Source of the DNA: Mucor racemosus
Lineage: Eukaryota; Mucoromycota; Mucoromycetes; Mucorales; Mucoraceae
Reading direction: 5' to 3'
NCBI GenBank assembly: GCA_027405735.1
Contig: JAPEHQ010000009.1
Span: forward strand, 2,294,001 to 2,358,000
Length of the DNA: 64,000 nucleotides
Shown: in pieces, positions 12,479 through 22,803 of the stretch
Position numbering within the stretch: the first letter of the stretch is position 1
Layout: every line of letters begins with the position of its first letter
The notes under the pieces: generated by a model
The model's database searches: none
Seen by the model: only the letters and a program-made list of their open reading frames with translations
What the model was told of the DNA's origin: nothing
Position numbers and translations under genes: made by a program

Positions 12479-12998
12479 TTTGCCCTCCTCTTTGTCCCAA
12501 GCCAATTTATTCAATGCTTTATCAGAACCAACTTAAATACTTACAAATTGTTTCTCGGTATTTGCATTCAAATTCCATGAATTAAATTAACTGGTTCTAT
12601 TTACAGTAGTATAAAACGTATCATCAACCCGCCTTATGATAAATGTCAATCAAAAATTAGAAACATCCCATTGTCATTGTTGTAAGCTATAAAAAGCTTG
12701 ATTTTTAATATTACAGCAATTAAATAAGAAACAAGATGATACTAATAGCACATGGTGAGCATTTAACATCTAAGTAAGTTTGATAAAATATGCTTTTTTT
12801 AAACCCTTTTAAAAATCTTGCACAAACACAACATCTTGGTCGTCCTGTAATTTCTATCCATCAAAATGTTGTTGTAATTTCCACTACACAATGAATGCAC
12901 CTTTTACCAATCTTGATCTCAATATCTCAATGTACATTAGGTATCAGTTTTTTAACAGTTGTGTTGTTTTTTCTGATTCATTAATATTCAGTCATATT
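12479..12998. other. about 520-bp segment inserted in repeat C, origin unknown
   Basis: Repeat C copies in the palindrome run straight from CACTGGAGCCTATT to the GATTTGTTGTAGCA segment. Here about 520 bp lie between the equivalents. I could not define terminal repeats or a clear target duplication (CTATT on the left, ATATT on the right at best). No open frame of interest. Confidence 0.45.
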
Positions 12999-13290
12999 GA
13001 ACAATGATTTGTAGCATTGCCAAAAAAAAAAGAATAGATGCGTCAAAAGTAGTTTTCTGTATATTAAATTATGCAATTTAATAGCAATAATTACACTTTA
13101 CTATGGTTATTGAGGAACCTATTGATGTTTATCAGAATAATCAGTACTTTCATTCAAAATTAAGCTTTGCTTTATACATTTATATTCACTCATAATACAA
13201 TAAATGACATTGCATTTGCTATCCGTTATATCAATCAACCAACTTTGCCTTGATTCGATACATTTGAAAATCAAATGACTAAATCACTAC

Positions 13291-14140
13291 ACTTGAGCCA
13301 CCAGATATCGCCACAAAAAAATCTCGTACAGGTCGAAGAAGAAGCATCACAGTTTGGATTATTTTTTTGTGTTCATAAATCTGAGCTCTCTCACACATTC
13401 ATAGATTTCTGCATGAACCATATCTCTATCTGTTGTTTAATTTAACTGAAATACATTGAAGGCCAACATTGTACTCGATAAAACGCCTTATTAATTTATT
13501 GCGAGTCAACACAACTGTTGTATTCCACCTAGTATCATACGTTATCACCTTCTACTGTATTAATACATCTTATAATCTACTGATTACGACATGTATTGAA
13601 GTGCAATGTCTTGATATCGGATATAAGAAATTCCTAGCTTACCAAGTTTAATCCAGTAATTAACAAGAACGCTTGGACCTTAGTTATGACACCATATTAT
13701 TTTATCCCAGCGGTGAACCAATCAAGTAGCTATCAAATCAACATTCAAGCACATTTAGCGCAGTATTGAAACAAGACAACTCACAAGCTCTGCAAGAACG
13801 TCTAAATTATAATTGATCCATTTCAATCCATAGAATACTATCAAACAGATCTCATGGTTCAATAGTGCCATAAATTGCATCTCAGGATCTCAATGTCAAA
13901 TCAATATAAATGGCCATACTTTTATATCTAAATAAACGATATCTTGTTTTTATTATACAGTTGAAGAACTGATCCATTACTCATTCTTTTTTAAATATCA
14001 TTTATCAATCCTGGAAATATAAAACAGTTATTAATTATATTATGATTGATATACTTTAATAAATTGACTAAAGAACCTTGATCTCACTGCTCTGCCCATG
14101 GGAAGCATAATTCGGCCGTAGTGTTACTCACCTGTCGATT
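13291..14140. other. repeat-associated DNA without recognised genes
   Basis: Mostly unassigned AT-rich sequence. Positions about 14041-14135 (TATGATTGATATACTTTAAT to GGCCGTAGTG) align with 36098-36250, the core of the large palindrome, which places this point as the counterpart of the palindrome centre. Confidence 0.5.
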
Positions 14141-14164
14141 AATCTCTATTAGGTGCAGTATTGA

Positions 14165-14576
14165 ACATCAGAAAACCCAAGGAAGCTCAACAGAAGACAG
14201 TTCAACTAGGCCTTCTTAAAGATGATCAACAAATCGAACTTTGTGTAGTTCGCTGTCTGGAAACGTTTATTCAAGAAACCACAGGGCTTAGACCGAAATT
14301 GGACACGATCATACACTCTTATTAACACACTTGAACGAGCCTGAAGAATTACAACTTACAAGTATACAGCCAAAAACAGTAGCCGCTTGGATCCAATCAC
14401 ATATGCTCAAAACTGATATCTCTAGAAGAGAGTATACTGCCCATTCTATCCGAGCTGCCAGTAGTACCAAAGCTGTCCAAAAAGGAGCCTCCGTTTTTGA
14501 CGCTAAGCAACATGCACATTGGTCTCAGGGTTCAAATACCTTTGAAAAATATTACTATAAACCGGTTGGTCAATAA
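14165..14576 (+). pseudogene. DIRS tyrosine recombinase C-terminal fragment, frameshifted
   Basis: The last frame (from about 14292) contains the tyrosine-recombinase signature: an H-x-x-R box (TAHSIRAASSTKAV), the later histidine/tryptophan box (AKQHAHWSQGSNTFEKYYY) with the nucleophile tyrosine region, and a KPVGQ end. The upstream segment 14165-14310 encodes the expected preceding part (RKPKEAQQK, IELCVVRCLETFIQE, TGLRPK) in a different frame. A frameshift near 14290-14310 therefore separates them. The N-terminal half of the catalytic domain and the first active-site arginine are missing. It lies just upstream of the element's ICR, the normal DIRS position. Confidence 0.8.
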
Positions 14577-14637
14577 CATAAAAGCACTATTATCCAGAAT
14601 TCAATTTTTTCTATTGCTGAAAACCATAACACTTCGA

Positions 14638-14723
14638 AATCTGAAGCGAAGACAACAAGGATTGTGTTAGGCACAACATACAATACTCAAGTTGCCGGAG
14701 CAAAGGATGTAGAAGTGGTACAA
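14638..14723 (+). repeat. DIRS internal complementary region (ICR)
   Basis: Two abutting blocks. The first (about 14638-14688) is the reverse complement of the element's left end (7857-7905). The second (about 14686-14723) is the reverse complement of its right end (14931-14969). In DIRS replication the ICR templates joining of the ends into a circle; the shared joint here reads AAT (ATT on the other strand). Confidence 0.75.
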
Positions 14724-14856
14724 TCCCAATCCTGGTTTAAGAGATGTTTCTCTTAACGTCTATTTCTTATTAGTTAATTTAATCTTATATATTATCACGA
14801 TTTCCTCCAGAGAAAAAAAAAAAAAGAAAAAAGATTGAATTATAGCTTAGCTCAAA

Positions 14857-14937
14857 AGATCTGAGGAAAAGGGAAATATCATTTTTATTACTATTATATA
14901 CTGAAAATAAAGCGTGGCTCAGAGAGCTTGTACCACT
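14857..14937 (+). repeat. DIRS right inverted terminal repeat
   Basis: Reverse complement of the left terminal repeat (7907-7986), from GATCTGAGGAAAAGGG to GTACCACTT. It is followed by the right-end extension to 14969, which is complementary to the ICR. Confidence 0.8.
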
Positions 14938-15170
14938 TCTACATCCTTTGCTCCGGCAACTTGAGTATTTTAGCATCCCATTAATTTGCTGGTTAATCGT
15001 AGGAATTACGTGTCTAGTTTTTTCTAGTAGGCTTTATGACTCAGAATACCATTTTAGAATTAGAAATAGTGCTGAAACAATCAAAATCAGTATACATGGT
15101 AACGAAAACTACCGAAATTAATAATTAGGCGTCCTGTTCATGCATAATCAAATTTTTAGTGCAATATGTT

Positions 15171-15898
15171 TGCAGTGGAATTACATACTAAAAACGCTTG
15201 ATAAAAATAAAACAACCTAAATTTCAAGTGTCGCTCATAAAATATGATGCCACTTGAAATGTGAACAACGATAATAAACAAACGCTTCAATTGAACACAA
15301 TAACAAACGCATGCTAAAAATATGAAATACCTTTTTTGAACCATACATGTCGTGTAGATGATAGCACCCTTGATCACGGCGCAATCAATTACACAAATGA
15401 CATATATATCAAAACAGGATTCTATCCAAATCAATAATGATAATAAACAAAGATATCAATTTAGTCAACTACTCATCTATATCGTAGTTGCACTATCAAT
15501 ATAAATAAGATTCAAGCATATAAAAATTACCCCTTAAAAATCAAGGTTACATAAAATAGATATAACAGAAATAAACAAAAACAACCATTTCCCAAAAGGT
15601 CGATATTGTCACACTTGACATACAATCCCTTATGGTCAATGCTCTATACAATTTACCCCTTAAAATATCAAATCAATAACAATGTACTCAAAACTGGAAG
15701 ATTACTAAACATACATCCATTCAAGTCTGATGGTATCCAAGTTCTCCAAATCACTATAAATACCCTCATACTTTTCAATTATTTTAACTCTTCAGAAATC
15801 TTTTGTAATAAAAACTTTAGCTGATTATAATTGTATTTCTACTGCTTTTATTTTTATATTTTTTTTATTTTAGTAAATTAACATCGTAATTTACTGCA
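15171..15898 (-). mobile_element. solo-LTR-like insertion, family L2, copy 2 (728 bp)
   Basis: Reverse-complement copy of 8458-9186, about 95% identical by eye. Ends are TGCAGTGGAATTAC and GTAATTTACTGCA. It is flanked by the 5-bp direct repeat ATGTT (15166-15170 and 15899-15903), different from that of copy 1. Confidence 0.82.
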
Positions 15899-15989
15899 AT
15901 GTTTAACGTTTATTTTTTAAAGACAATGAAGTTTCAAATATTGATTGAAGTAATTGTAAGCAAATAAATAATAGAAAAATACCAGAAAC

Positions 15990-17310
15990 TAGAAAGCCTT
16001 TGTTTCTTGAATGAACTGTTCTACTAATAATCCACAATAAATAGTTAAACACACTTTATGTAACATTATCTACTGGATGATTTTTAAATCTTCAAAAAAT
16101 ATAAATTTTCCATCGAGTTATAGATAAATTAAGATTTGATGAAAGATAGTTGGTTTAAATGTAAAGCTGTGGTGCACAGGAAATATGTATTTATGAAATA
16201 ATTTGAAAGGAAAATGTTTATCTAAAACTGTAAATTGATGCAAAATTGGATGCGCTACAAAAACCATTTAATGGTCAGGTGACGGTAAATATACAGTTTT
16301 TTGTCAAATATTGGAAATATTTCCTAATCTCCAGTATTTTGTATATTTACAGCTTAAAAATAGGCTACAGCTTAAAGCGCGCGATTTCATTAAAAGTCCG
16401 AGAAAGTCGATTATGAAACAAGGCATTAAATTTATTTTTTGAGATCTTGATAGAACGATATGATTGGCCGATTTATAACACAGACATTTTGACGCTCTTT
16501 AAAATTTCAAGCAATATTAGTGGCTCCCATCATTTGAACCATTTTTTGAAGATATTATTGTGAGTATATCTGTGATTACTCCATGAAAAATGCAACTACA
16601 ATCAAGAAAAAAGATCAAAATGAAAGCGGTACATTTGGTGCACATTGCAATACCAAAAACACAGAGATGCAAATGCTTTAATATTTCGTTTTGCATTGTT
16701 GAAAATCATCAGTCATTTAGTCAATTTTTATGGATTTGGAGATAATGCATCATTACTCGATCAAAATTGTAGCTAGAATCCAGCAAAATACTGCAAATAA
16801 ATAAACAATTGCTGCGCATTCTGTATTTTTAGAAACAAAGGCTTACAATGTGAGAGTTTATGGATACATGCAATCTTATTTATAGAAAGAATAATAATAA
16901 AGACTAGTAACATTTACCATGGAGAATGTAGGCTTTATTACTAGAAAAACTAATAGTTAAATAAAGAATCAAGAGCTTCTAGGTCTTGGTTTAAAAGACT
17001 ATTTATAAGAATTACATTTCAATATGAGTTAGAAATGGAATTGGCTTCAAAATTGGCTGTTTAATACTCTCGAAAACCGGCACAATAGTCTTCATGTTTG
17101 ATTTCCGATTATTAAAAATGATCAGGCACCTAGCTGATTTTTTAAGATGTCGATATAATGTATCGTTACTTCCTCAGAAATGAGCTTACGATCAAGCAAA
17201 CTAGCACAAATAAAGCTGCAAATTTGCATAAAATTGAGGCAGTAAGAAATACATTTCTTAAAAAAGACACTATACTGCTTACTCAAGTTTTGAGGGTGAC
17301 CAAACCTGTA
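15990..17310 (+). repeat. repeat D, copy 1 (interrupted)
   Basis: Aligns with 39385-40535 and, inverted, with 31370-32520 in the palindrome arms (shared TTTTTAAATCTTCAAAAAAT, GTCCGAGAAAGTCGATT and GGAGATAATGCATCATTACT). It is split by the 232-bp element at 16851-17082. A short open frame in the arm copies at this place is not preserved here, arguing against a protein-coding role. Confidence 0.75.
16851..17082 (-). mobile_element. solo-LTR-like insertion, family L3, copy 2 (232 bp)
   Basis: Reverse-complement copy of 11329-11560, the same length to the base. Flanks are CAATG on the left (16846-16850) and CAATA on the right (17083-17087), a 5-bp target duplication with one later substitution. 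The arm copies of repeat D at about 40285 show the empty site. Confidence 0.78.
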
Positions 17311-19063
17311 ACAACTTTCTTTCTCGACTTGAATTATAACAAAAAATAAGCTAAAATAGAGCCATCTTGATATGAGGTTAATATATCACAAACCAGTGGT
17401 GTTTACTGTTTCCATAAAACTACTCATCATGTATATATTGTTGATAATACATTTCAGACCAACAATGGAACATCTATTTGCACAAATCCAGCATGCATCT
17501 TAGTCAAATCAGGCACCTCCCGCAAAGGGAGAGATGTCATATCTTTTCTTGCAATTGCCTTGTCAGGCTTATTGTGCCTTGCACTTGGTGTTCCCTTCCC
17601 TTCATTCATTCCTAGTTTCGGTCACCATCATACCGATTTTAACAATATCACCACTATCTTCCTTACAAGAAGTGTAGCACGTCTGAAGCTCGATGAGTTT
17701 AATACTTAAGGTATACTGGATTATAAGTTATTTTTACTTTAACATATCCTAACTACTGTCGCTTTAACCCTTTTTTATTTTACCTTCTCTTTGTGGTATG
17801 TATTCTCATCCTTTTTTATTAAATAAGTTTCACTAACTTTACTTTTTTTTTTGGAAACACAAGAGGCTATTTACTATTCTGTATAACGAACAATCACGGC
17901 CGAAATGAATTTCCTTTGTGGAAGCACTACAATATAATAAACAAATTCAAGCGGTCCATTGATAGATTGAAATGCTGAAAGAACCTTAATTTCACTCGAT
18001 GTTTTTTGTAACATATTCATCAAAGCTTGTGTATCATTTTTACCGAATTATACATATTGAATATATGAATAAAGAAAGCAAAATGCAATTTTTAGATCTT
18101 TACATAGATACCACCGAATATTTCACCATTCCACAGAGCGCGTTACCTGTGTTGGGATTATATCGTGGTTTTGGTACAACTTCTGCACCTCTTAAATGAG
18201 CACAGTAGCGAAATATTATAGACTCAAATATTCTTTGCTGTAGTTGCAAGCTTGTACTTGTTTGAGATTGTGAATCAGACTCTACATATAGAAATCACAG
18301 GTTTGTCGAATAAATAGTTTTATATTTGCATCTAAACGTTTCTTTTTTACCTTTTCTTGTATTCAGTTCTTTCAAAGCATCATTTATTTTGATCAAAAAG
18401 GATGTTCTTGGAGGGAGGGGGGGGGGGAATTGATGAAAATAAGATACTACACATGCCATATAACAGTGTCAAACAAGACGGTAATATGCCTAGTGGCACC
18501 TTCAAAAGACTTTGGTTTTGAAGAATTTCCCAAGTACTTTGTAATGACGACTGGAACAACCAAAATGACAAAAACAAACTACTATAATATATACTAGGTT
18601 TATTGTAAAAAGAAACTTATACCTCTAATCCAGATCATACCATCGAAACGGCTGCATTTGAGATTATATGAAATCATGTGTCTATTAAATTTATTTGTCT
18701 CTAATATGCAGTAAAGTGATATTCATAACATGGTTCCTGATACATCGCACATTTGGAACTATAGCCGCAACGCTTGTACATGCAACAAGAACGTGATAAA
18801 TCAATAAAATTACTCATAAAGGGCTTATCAGATGCAGTTCACATTACTGTAACTACATTTCGGAGATAATATCGATGTTGCCATAGTAATCTGGATTTAG
18901 GGAACCTGCCCTATAAAAAATGGCTAATTTGAGCTATTTCTTATGTAAAGTTGCATTAACCAATGATACTGTCTAGATTAATAGGAACGGATGTATTCCA
19001 AATCAAATTTATCCGCGATTCTGTATTAGATGAGTAATCAAAAGATTGCTATCAAGAAAAGCA
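17311..19063. other. intergenic, no gene recognised
   Basis: I see no convincing gene. A segment at about 17510-17710 is less AT-rich than its surroundings but has no long frame. An 11-base G run lies at 18417-18427 within a GGAGGGAGGG context that could form a G-quadruplex. Confidence 0.4.
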
Positions 19064-19073
19064 TATATAAATA
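19064..19073 (+). promoter_or_regulatory. TATA box of the Rossmann-fold reductase gene
   Basis: TATATAAATA, 67 bp upstream of the ATG at 19141; no ATG lies between them. Confidence 0.6.
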
Positions 19074-19140
19074 GATGAACTTTTTGCAAGATCTGCATAA
19101 AATATTAAATTTAAAAACTAATTTATATACATAAACAATC

Positions 19141-19773
19141 ATGGTCAACGTCGGAATTATTGGTGCTAGTGGCAATGCTGGACAAGCTATCTTGAAGGAA
19201 TCTTTGGCTCGTGGTTTCCAAGTTACTGCAATCGTCAGAAATAAGAGCAAAATCACTCAAGATGTCCCTATTGTTGAAAAAGATGCTCAATTATTAACTC
19301 GAGATGATCTCAAGAAATTTGACGCCGTCGTAAATGCATTTGCTTCTACTCCTGGTCAAGAAAGTGATCATGTCCAAGTTGGAAGAAAATTGATTGACGC
19401 TCTCAAAAATACAAACACAAGACTTATTGTCGTAGGCGGAGCCGGTAGTTTATACGTTGATGAAGAAAAGAAGGTGCGTTTGTTGGATACTGAAGAATTT
19501 CCCAAGCAATTTTTCCAAACTGCATTCAATCAAACACAAAACTTAGATGAATTACGTGAAACTGAGAACTTGAACTGGACATTTATAAGCCCTGCCGCTT
19601 TCTTTGATCCCGCTGGCGAAAGAACTGGCAAATACAAAACAAGTGATGACAATCTCATCTTGAATAACAAGAATGAAAGCTATATTTCTTATGCTGATTA
19701 TGCTATTGCTTTGGTTGATGAAGTTGAACACCCTAAGCATCTTAATACTAGATTTGCAGTAGTTTCTGTTTAA
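19141..19773 (+). CDS. NAD(P)-binding Rossmann-fold reductase (NmrA / NADH-flavin reductase-like)
   Basis: Intronless, 210 residues. The N-terminus carries the dinucleotide-binding glycine motif GASGNAG (residues 8-14) after a short beta strand. The order then fits an atypical short-chain dehydrogenase: a basic residue after the second strand (VRNKSK, preference for NADPH is an inference), a central strand VVNAF, and IVVGGAGSLYVDE, where the YxxxK tyrosine would lie. NWTFISPAAFFDPAGERTGKY and ISYADYAIALVDEVE follow, the C-terminal pattern of the COG2910 group best known from bacteria. It probably acts in the cytosol on a small substrate that I cannot name. A TATA box precedes it. The length is normal for the group. 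Confidence 0.85.
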   Translation: MVNVGIIGASGNAGQAILKESLARGFQVTAIVRNKSKITQDVPIVEKDAQLLTRDDLKKFDAVVNAFASTPGQESDHVQVGRKLIDALKNTNTRLIVVGGAGSLYVDEEKKVRLLDTEEFPKQFFQTAFNQTQNLDELRETENLNWTFISPAAFFDPAGERTGKYKTSDDNLILNNKNESYISYADYAIALVDEVEHPKHLNTRFAVVSV

Positions 19774-21187
19774 TTAATTCTCGCATTAATAAAAACACCT
19801 GGCTCTATTATATTTGCATAATTTATTAAAGTTATTATGATAGTTGTGTTGCTATAATTTATTCTCATTGACCATCTGTTACAGTTTATTTATATCAATC
19901 AGAACCAAATGAGAGTAAGATTGGGACAAACGTCGTGGAAACAGTTTCACACGTACGGTTCTCTGTCCTGCTGTCTGTTCAATACTCCACAAGATGGACT
20001 ACTTGACTCATAGCTAAATCTTGGTACTTACACAGAATGCAGATAACTTTTTCGTTCAACAGCTCTCCTCCACAACTTATAAATTCTAATTTCTGATATC
20101 TTTATTATTATCATCTTATAGCTCTATACTTTAACATTTTTCCAATTATCTCAATTGGAGTTTTCATTCTTTTATCACTTTTTTGTTCTGACTAGGGCAA
20201 TACAGCATATCAAAAATGCTACGTGCCCATTGGTCATTTGTTTTTAAAATTATTATGAATACAATCATACTACGTATGTTTAACCGTAATAAAATAAAAA
20301 CGATTCTCAGCCCACCATGTAAATTTATTTGAAGAATCATATTTGACTCTAAAGCGGTTTCATCGCAGAATTTTATGGTATAGAATAGAAGCAAAACATG
20401 CAAGACTCGCTCTGCTATTTTTATTTGTTCTAATAAGTAGATATAATTTATCTCTATGGGTTATTTCAAGTTTTGAAAGCCTGATTTTGCATGAAAATCG
20501 TATTTAAACACAGATTTTTTTCTGATCAGAAAAATGTCATTTCGAAAATTTCAGCGATTTTTTCGCTTAATTGTCCAAAAACCATTATGTAAATCTACAA
20601 AGCTTATTAAAGGTAATAAGTAGAGCTTTGAATTTGGCATCGAATAGCGGTATTCATTCAAAAATTTATTACTAAAAAAATTGCATAATCCGAGAAAGTA
20701 TAAATAACAGTTTCATCCATAAAAGTCTGCTTTGTGAATAATTAATAGCCAAATAAATACTTGGTTATGGATTTATCGAAGAATTTCGGTCATTTCGAGC
20801 TTAGGAAAGGCTTAGTGAAAAATCTCATTTTCAGGGTCAAAATGAGTATTAACAACATTTGCTATGAAGTCTAAGAAACCAAAATCTTGGAATCTTATAT
20901 ACAAATGTCTTGTCCTTCTGGTATGCCTCGAAGATCCCCTAATATAATTCCAATAAAATGTGATTGATTTACTACTTTCAAAAGAAATACATCGCCCAAT
21001 TAACATTTGCACAAATAGAAACAAAATCATGATACAATTGGAATTTTATTCGTATTCAAAAATGGTGTTGGTTTTATAACTTGAACCAATATGATTAAAG
21101 ATCAATACAATTCGAATCAAACCTCCTAATCCTAATGTCAAACCCCCTAATTCTAATGTTAAACATGTTAATAAAGTCAAAATCTTG
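19774..21187. other. intergenic, no gene recognised
   Basis: Lies between the 3' ends of the reductase and the CWC21-like gene. Positions 20440-20800 are T- and A-rich and resemble in texture the non-coding repeats elsewhere, but I could not align them to a specific copy. No gene seen. Confidence 0.45.
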
Positions 21188-22622
21188 TTAAAAGAAAACA
21201 CGACTTACGCTACGACTACGAGAGCGGCTGGTAGGGCTACGGCTACGGCTAAGGCTACGACTACGGCTACGGCTACTGAAATCCCTGCTATCACGACGAC
21301 CACGATGTTGGGGTGATCTACTACGACTATAGCTACGACTGTAACTGCGTCCTCTACGACGAATGGGTGATCTACTGCGACTAATACTTCGGCTTATACT
21401 TCTTTTTCTGCCACGACGAATAGGTGATCTGCTACGACTCATGCTGGATCCAGGAGATCGACCACGGCCGCTGCGACGAATAGGTGATCTACTACGACTG
21501 ACACTTGATCTATCACTGCTTTGACGACGACGACGGATAGGTGATCTACTACGGCTAGGTGAACGACTGTAACTTCTATTGCGAGATCTACGACGAGGAC
21601 TAGGACTACGGCTATAACTAGAGCTTCGGCTGCGACTACGACTACGACTACGACTATCGCTATAACTTGAACGGCTACTGCTACTACGACTACGACTACG
21701 ACTACGGCTGACGCTATAACTAGGGCTACGTTTACGAGATTTGCGTGGAGGTGGAGAAACACTCAGATCTCTAGTTCTCTTTAAAGGTGTTTTATTATCC
21801 ACATCATCAGTAACTTCCTTGTCATCTGTCGCTGTACTAGACTTTTCTTTCTCTGCTTTACGTCTGCTCGCTTCTTTTTCTTTTTGACGTTTTTCTTCTG
21901 CTTTTTGTCGTTGGCGTTTTTCTTTTTCAATCTTTTCTTGACGAGCAATTTTTGCTTCAATTTCTGCTTCCCTTCTTGCTTTTTTCTCCTCTTTGAGTTT
22001 TGCTTGTAATTCGCGATCAAAAGCAGCGCCTTCGACATATTCCTTTTTGATATTAAACGCTCTCTTCATCTTTTCATTTTCTTTCTCTTTAGCAGCAGCC
22101 AATTGATGTGTTTCGTATTCCTTGAAACTTTTTTGATAACAGAATAAATAACTAACCATTTCATACAAACATAACGCTACTTACTTTTTGCTGCTATTTT
22201 GTTCTTGCTTTTCAATGTCTGCCATTAATTGTTCTCTTAACTCTTGAACTTTTCCCTCGATTGCCTCTTCATCCAAGCTAATAATAATATGAGTACATGT
22301 AAATGCCAGCAACCAAAGAGCTATATTACCCTTCATCTTCTAATTTGATACTAAGTTCCATACATTTGACCTCAACTTTACGTTTGCGATCATGATCCAA
22401 AATAGCCATATTAGCCTTCTTGACTTTGGGATTTGATTTAAAATCATTAGTATTTCTTTCTCTATCAGATGGAGGTGGTCGAACAAAAGACAAGTTACGA
22501 ATAACGTAACCATTGGTACCTTTATCAAATTAAGAGTGAATTTAATACATGGAATACCGAGTTAAAATATTGATTAAATTACCAGAACCACGAGGAGTAT
22601 TCAAACCAATACCGTTATACAT
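21188..22622 (-). CDS. CWC21: CWC21/SRRM2-type spliceosome protein with long RS domain
   Basis: Four exons on the minus strand: 22622-22583, 22519-22330, 22277-22185 and 22127-21188, giving 420 residues; introns are 52-63 nt. The start MYNGIGLNTPRGSGTNGYV is the nearly invariant N-terminus of the Cwc21/SRRM2 family. The cwf21 helix follows (EEAIEGKVQELREQLMADIE, about residues 79-98). Next comes a charged helical stretch of R/K/E (about 120-220), then roughly 190 residues of RS/SR dipeptides with SRSRSPIRR units. Cwc21 sits in the activated spliceosome against Prp8 and Snu114 near the 5' splice site. Yeast Cwc21 is much shorter; the RS tail makes this one more like animal SRRM2. The last codons (SVSRVFF) overlap a GTAAGT and may instead be an intron, so the C-terminus is uncertain. 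Confidence 0.88.
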
Positions 22623-22803
22623 GGTAAATTATACAAAATTGATATAAGAGAGTAACGTAAAAAGCTTTCTAGTGCAAGCCTCTGCTTTAAATGCTCTTGA
22701 ATCCCTATCCAACCAGAGTCACATTTATACGTGCCATAAAGCCCCTCATGTCTCGAATTGAGGCCTTTGCTTTTGTCTGTAATACGAATCAAAATACTCG
22801 ACA
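22623..22803. promoter_or_regulatory. divergent promoter shared by CWC21-like and CTNNBL1
   Basis: Only 181 bp separate the two start codons, so both promoters must overlap. No TATA box is obvious. The two products belong to the same machine, which suggests co-expression. Confidence 0.6.

Larger units (their letters stand above)
10208..13290 (+). repeat. repeat C, copy 2, more complete (interrupted)
   Basis: Aligns over most of its length with 32715-35110 in the left palindrome arm and inverted with 36795-39190. It starts at CGGCCGAC, runs through a segment rich in GTGCCCA/GGGCACAA, then repeats the sequence of copy 1 from about 10970. It is interrupted by the 232-bp element at 11329-11560 and by about 520 bp at 12479-12998. 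C1 and C2 are tandem in the same orientation. No coding capacity was recognised. Confidence 0.75.
7857..14969 (+). mobile_element. degenerate DIRS-type (tyrosine recombinase) retroelement, interior replaced by other repeats
   Basis: DIRS elements integrate with a tyrosine recombinase and have inverted terminal repeats plus an internal complementary region (ICR). All three parts are visible. The left inverted repeat (7907-7986) matches the right one (14857-14937) in reverse complement. The ICR (14638-14723) consists of the reverse complement of the left end (7857-7905) joined to that of the right extension (14938-14969). The joint is an ATT trinucleotide, as at both termini. A gag-like 5' fragment begins at 8016 and a recombinase C-terminus lies at about 14165-14576. 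The RT/RNase H part expected between them is absent. Positions 8264-14140 hold repeats C1 and C2 and two LTR-like insertions instead. The element is dead. Confidence 0.8.

Noticed and set aside
8458..15898. The inverted 729-bp copies as terminal repeats of one 7.4-kb transposon
   Set aside because: Each copy has its own, different 5-bp target duplication, showing two independent insertions.
19930..19976. Segment ending CACACGTACGGTTCT that recalls the 3' half of group II intron domain V
   Set aside because: The matching 5' half of the hairpin is not convincing and no other intron domains are visible; treated as chance.
21439..21762. Valine/alanine-rich minus-strand frame
   Set aside because: It is the shadow of the RS-repeat coding region read in another frame.
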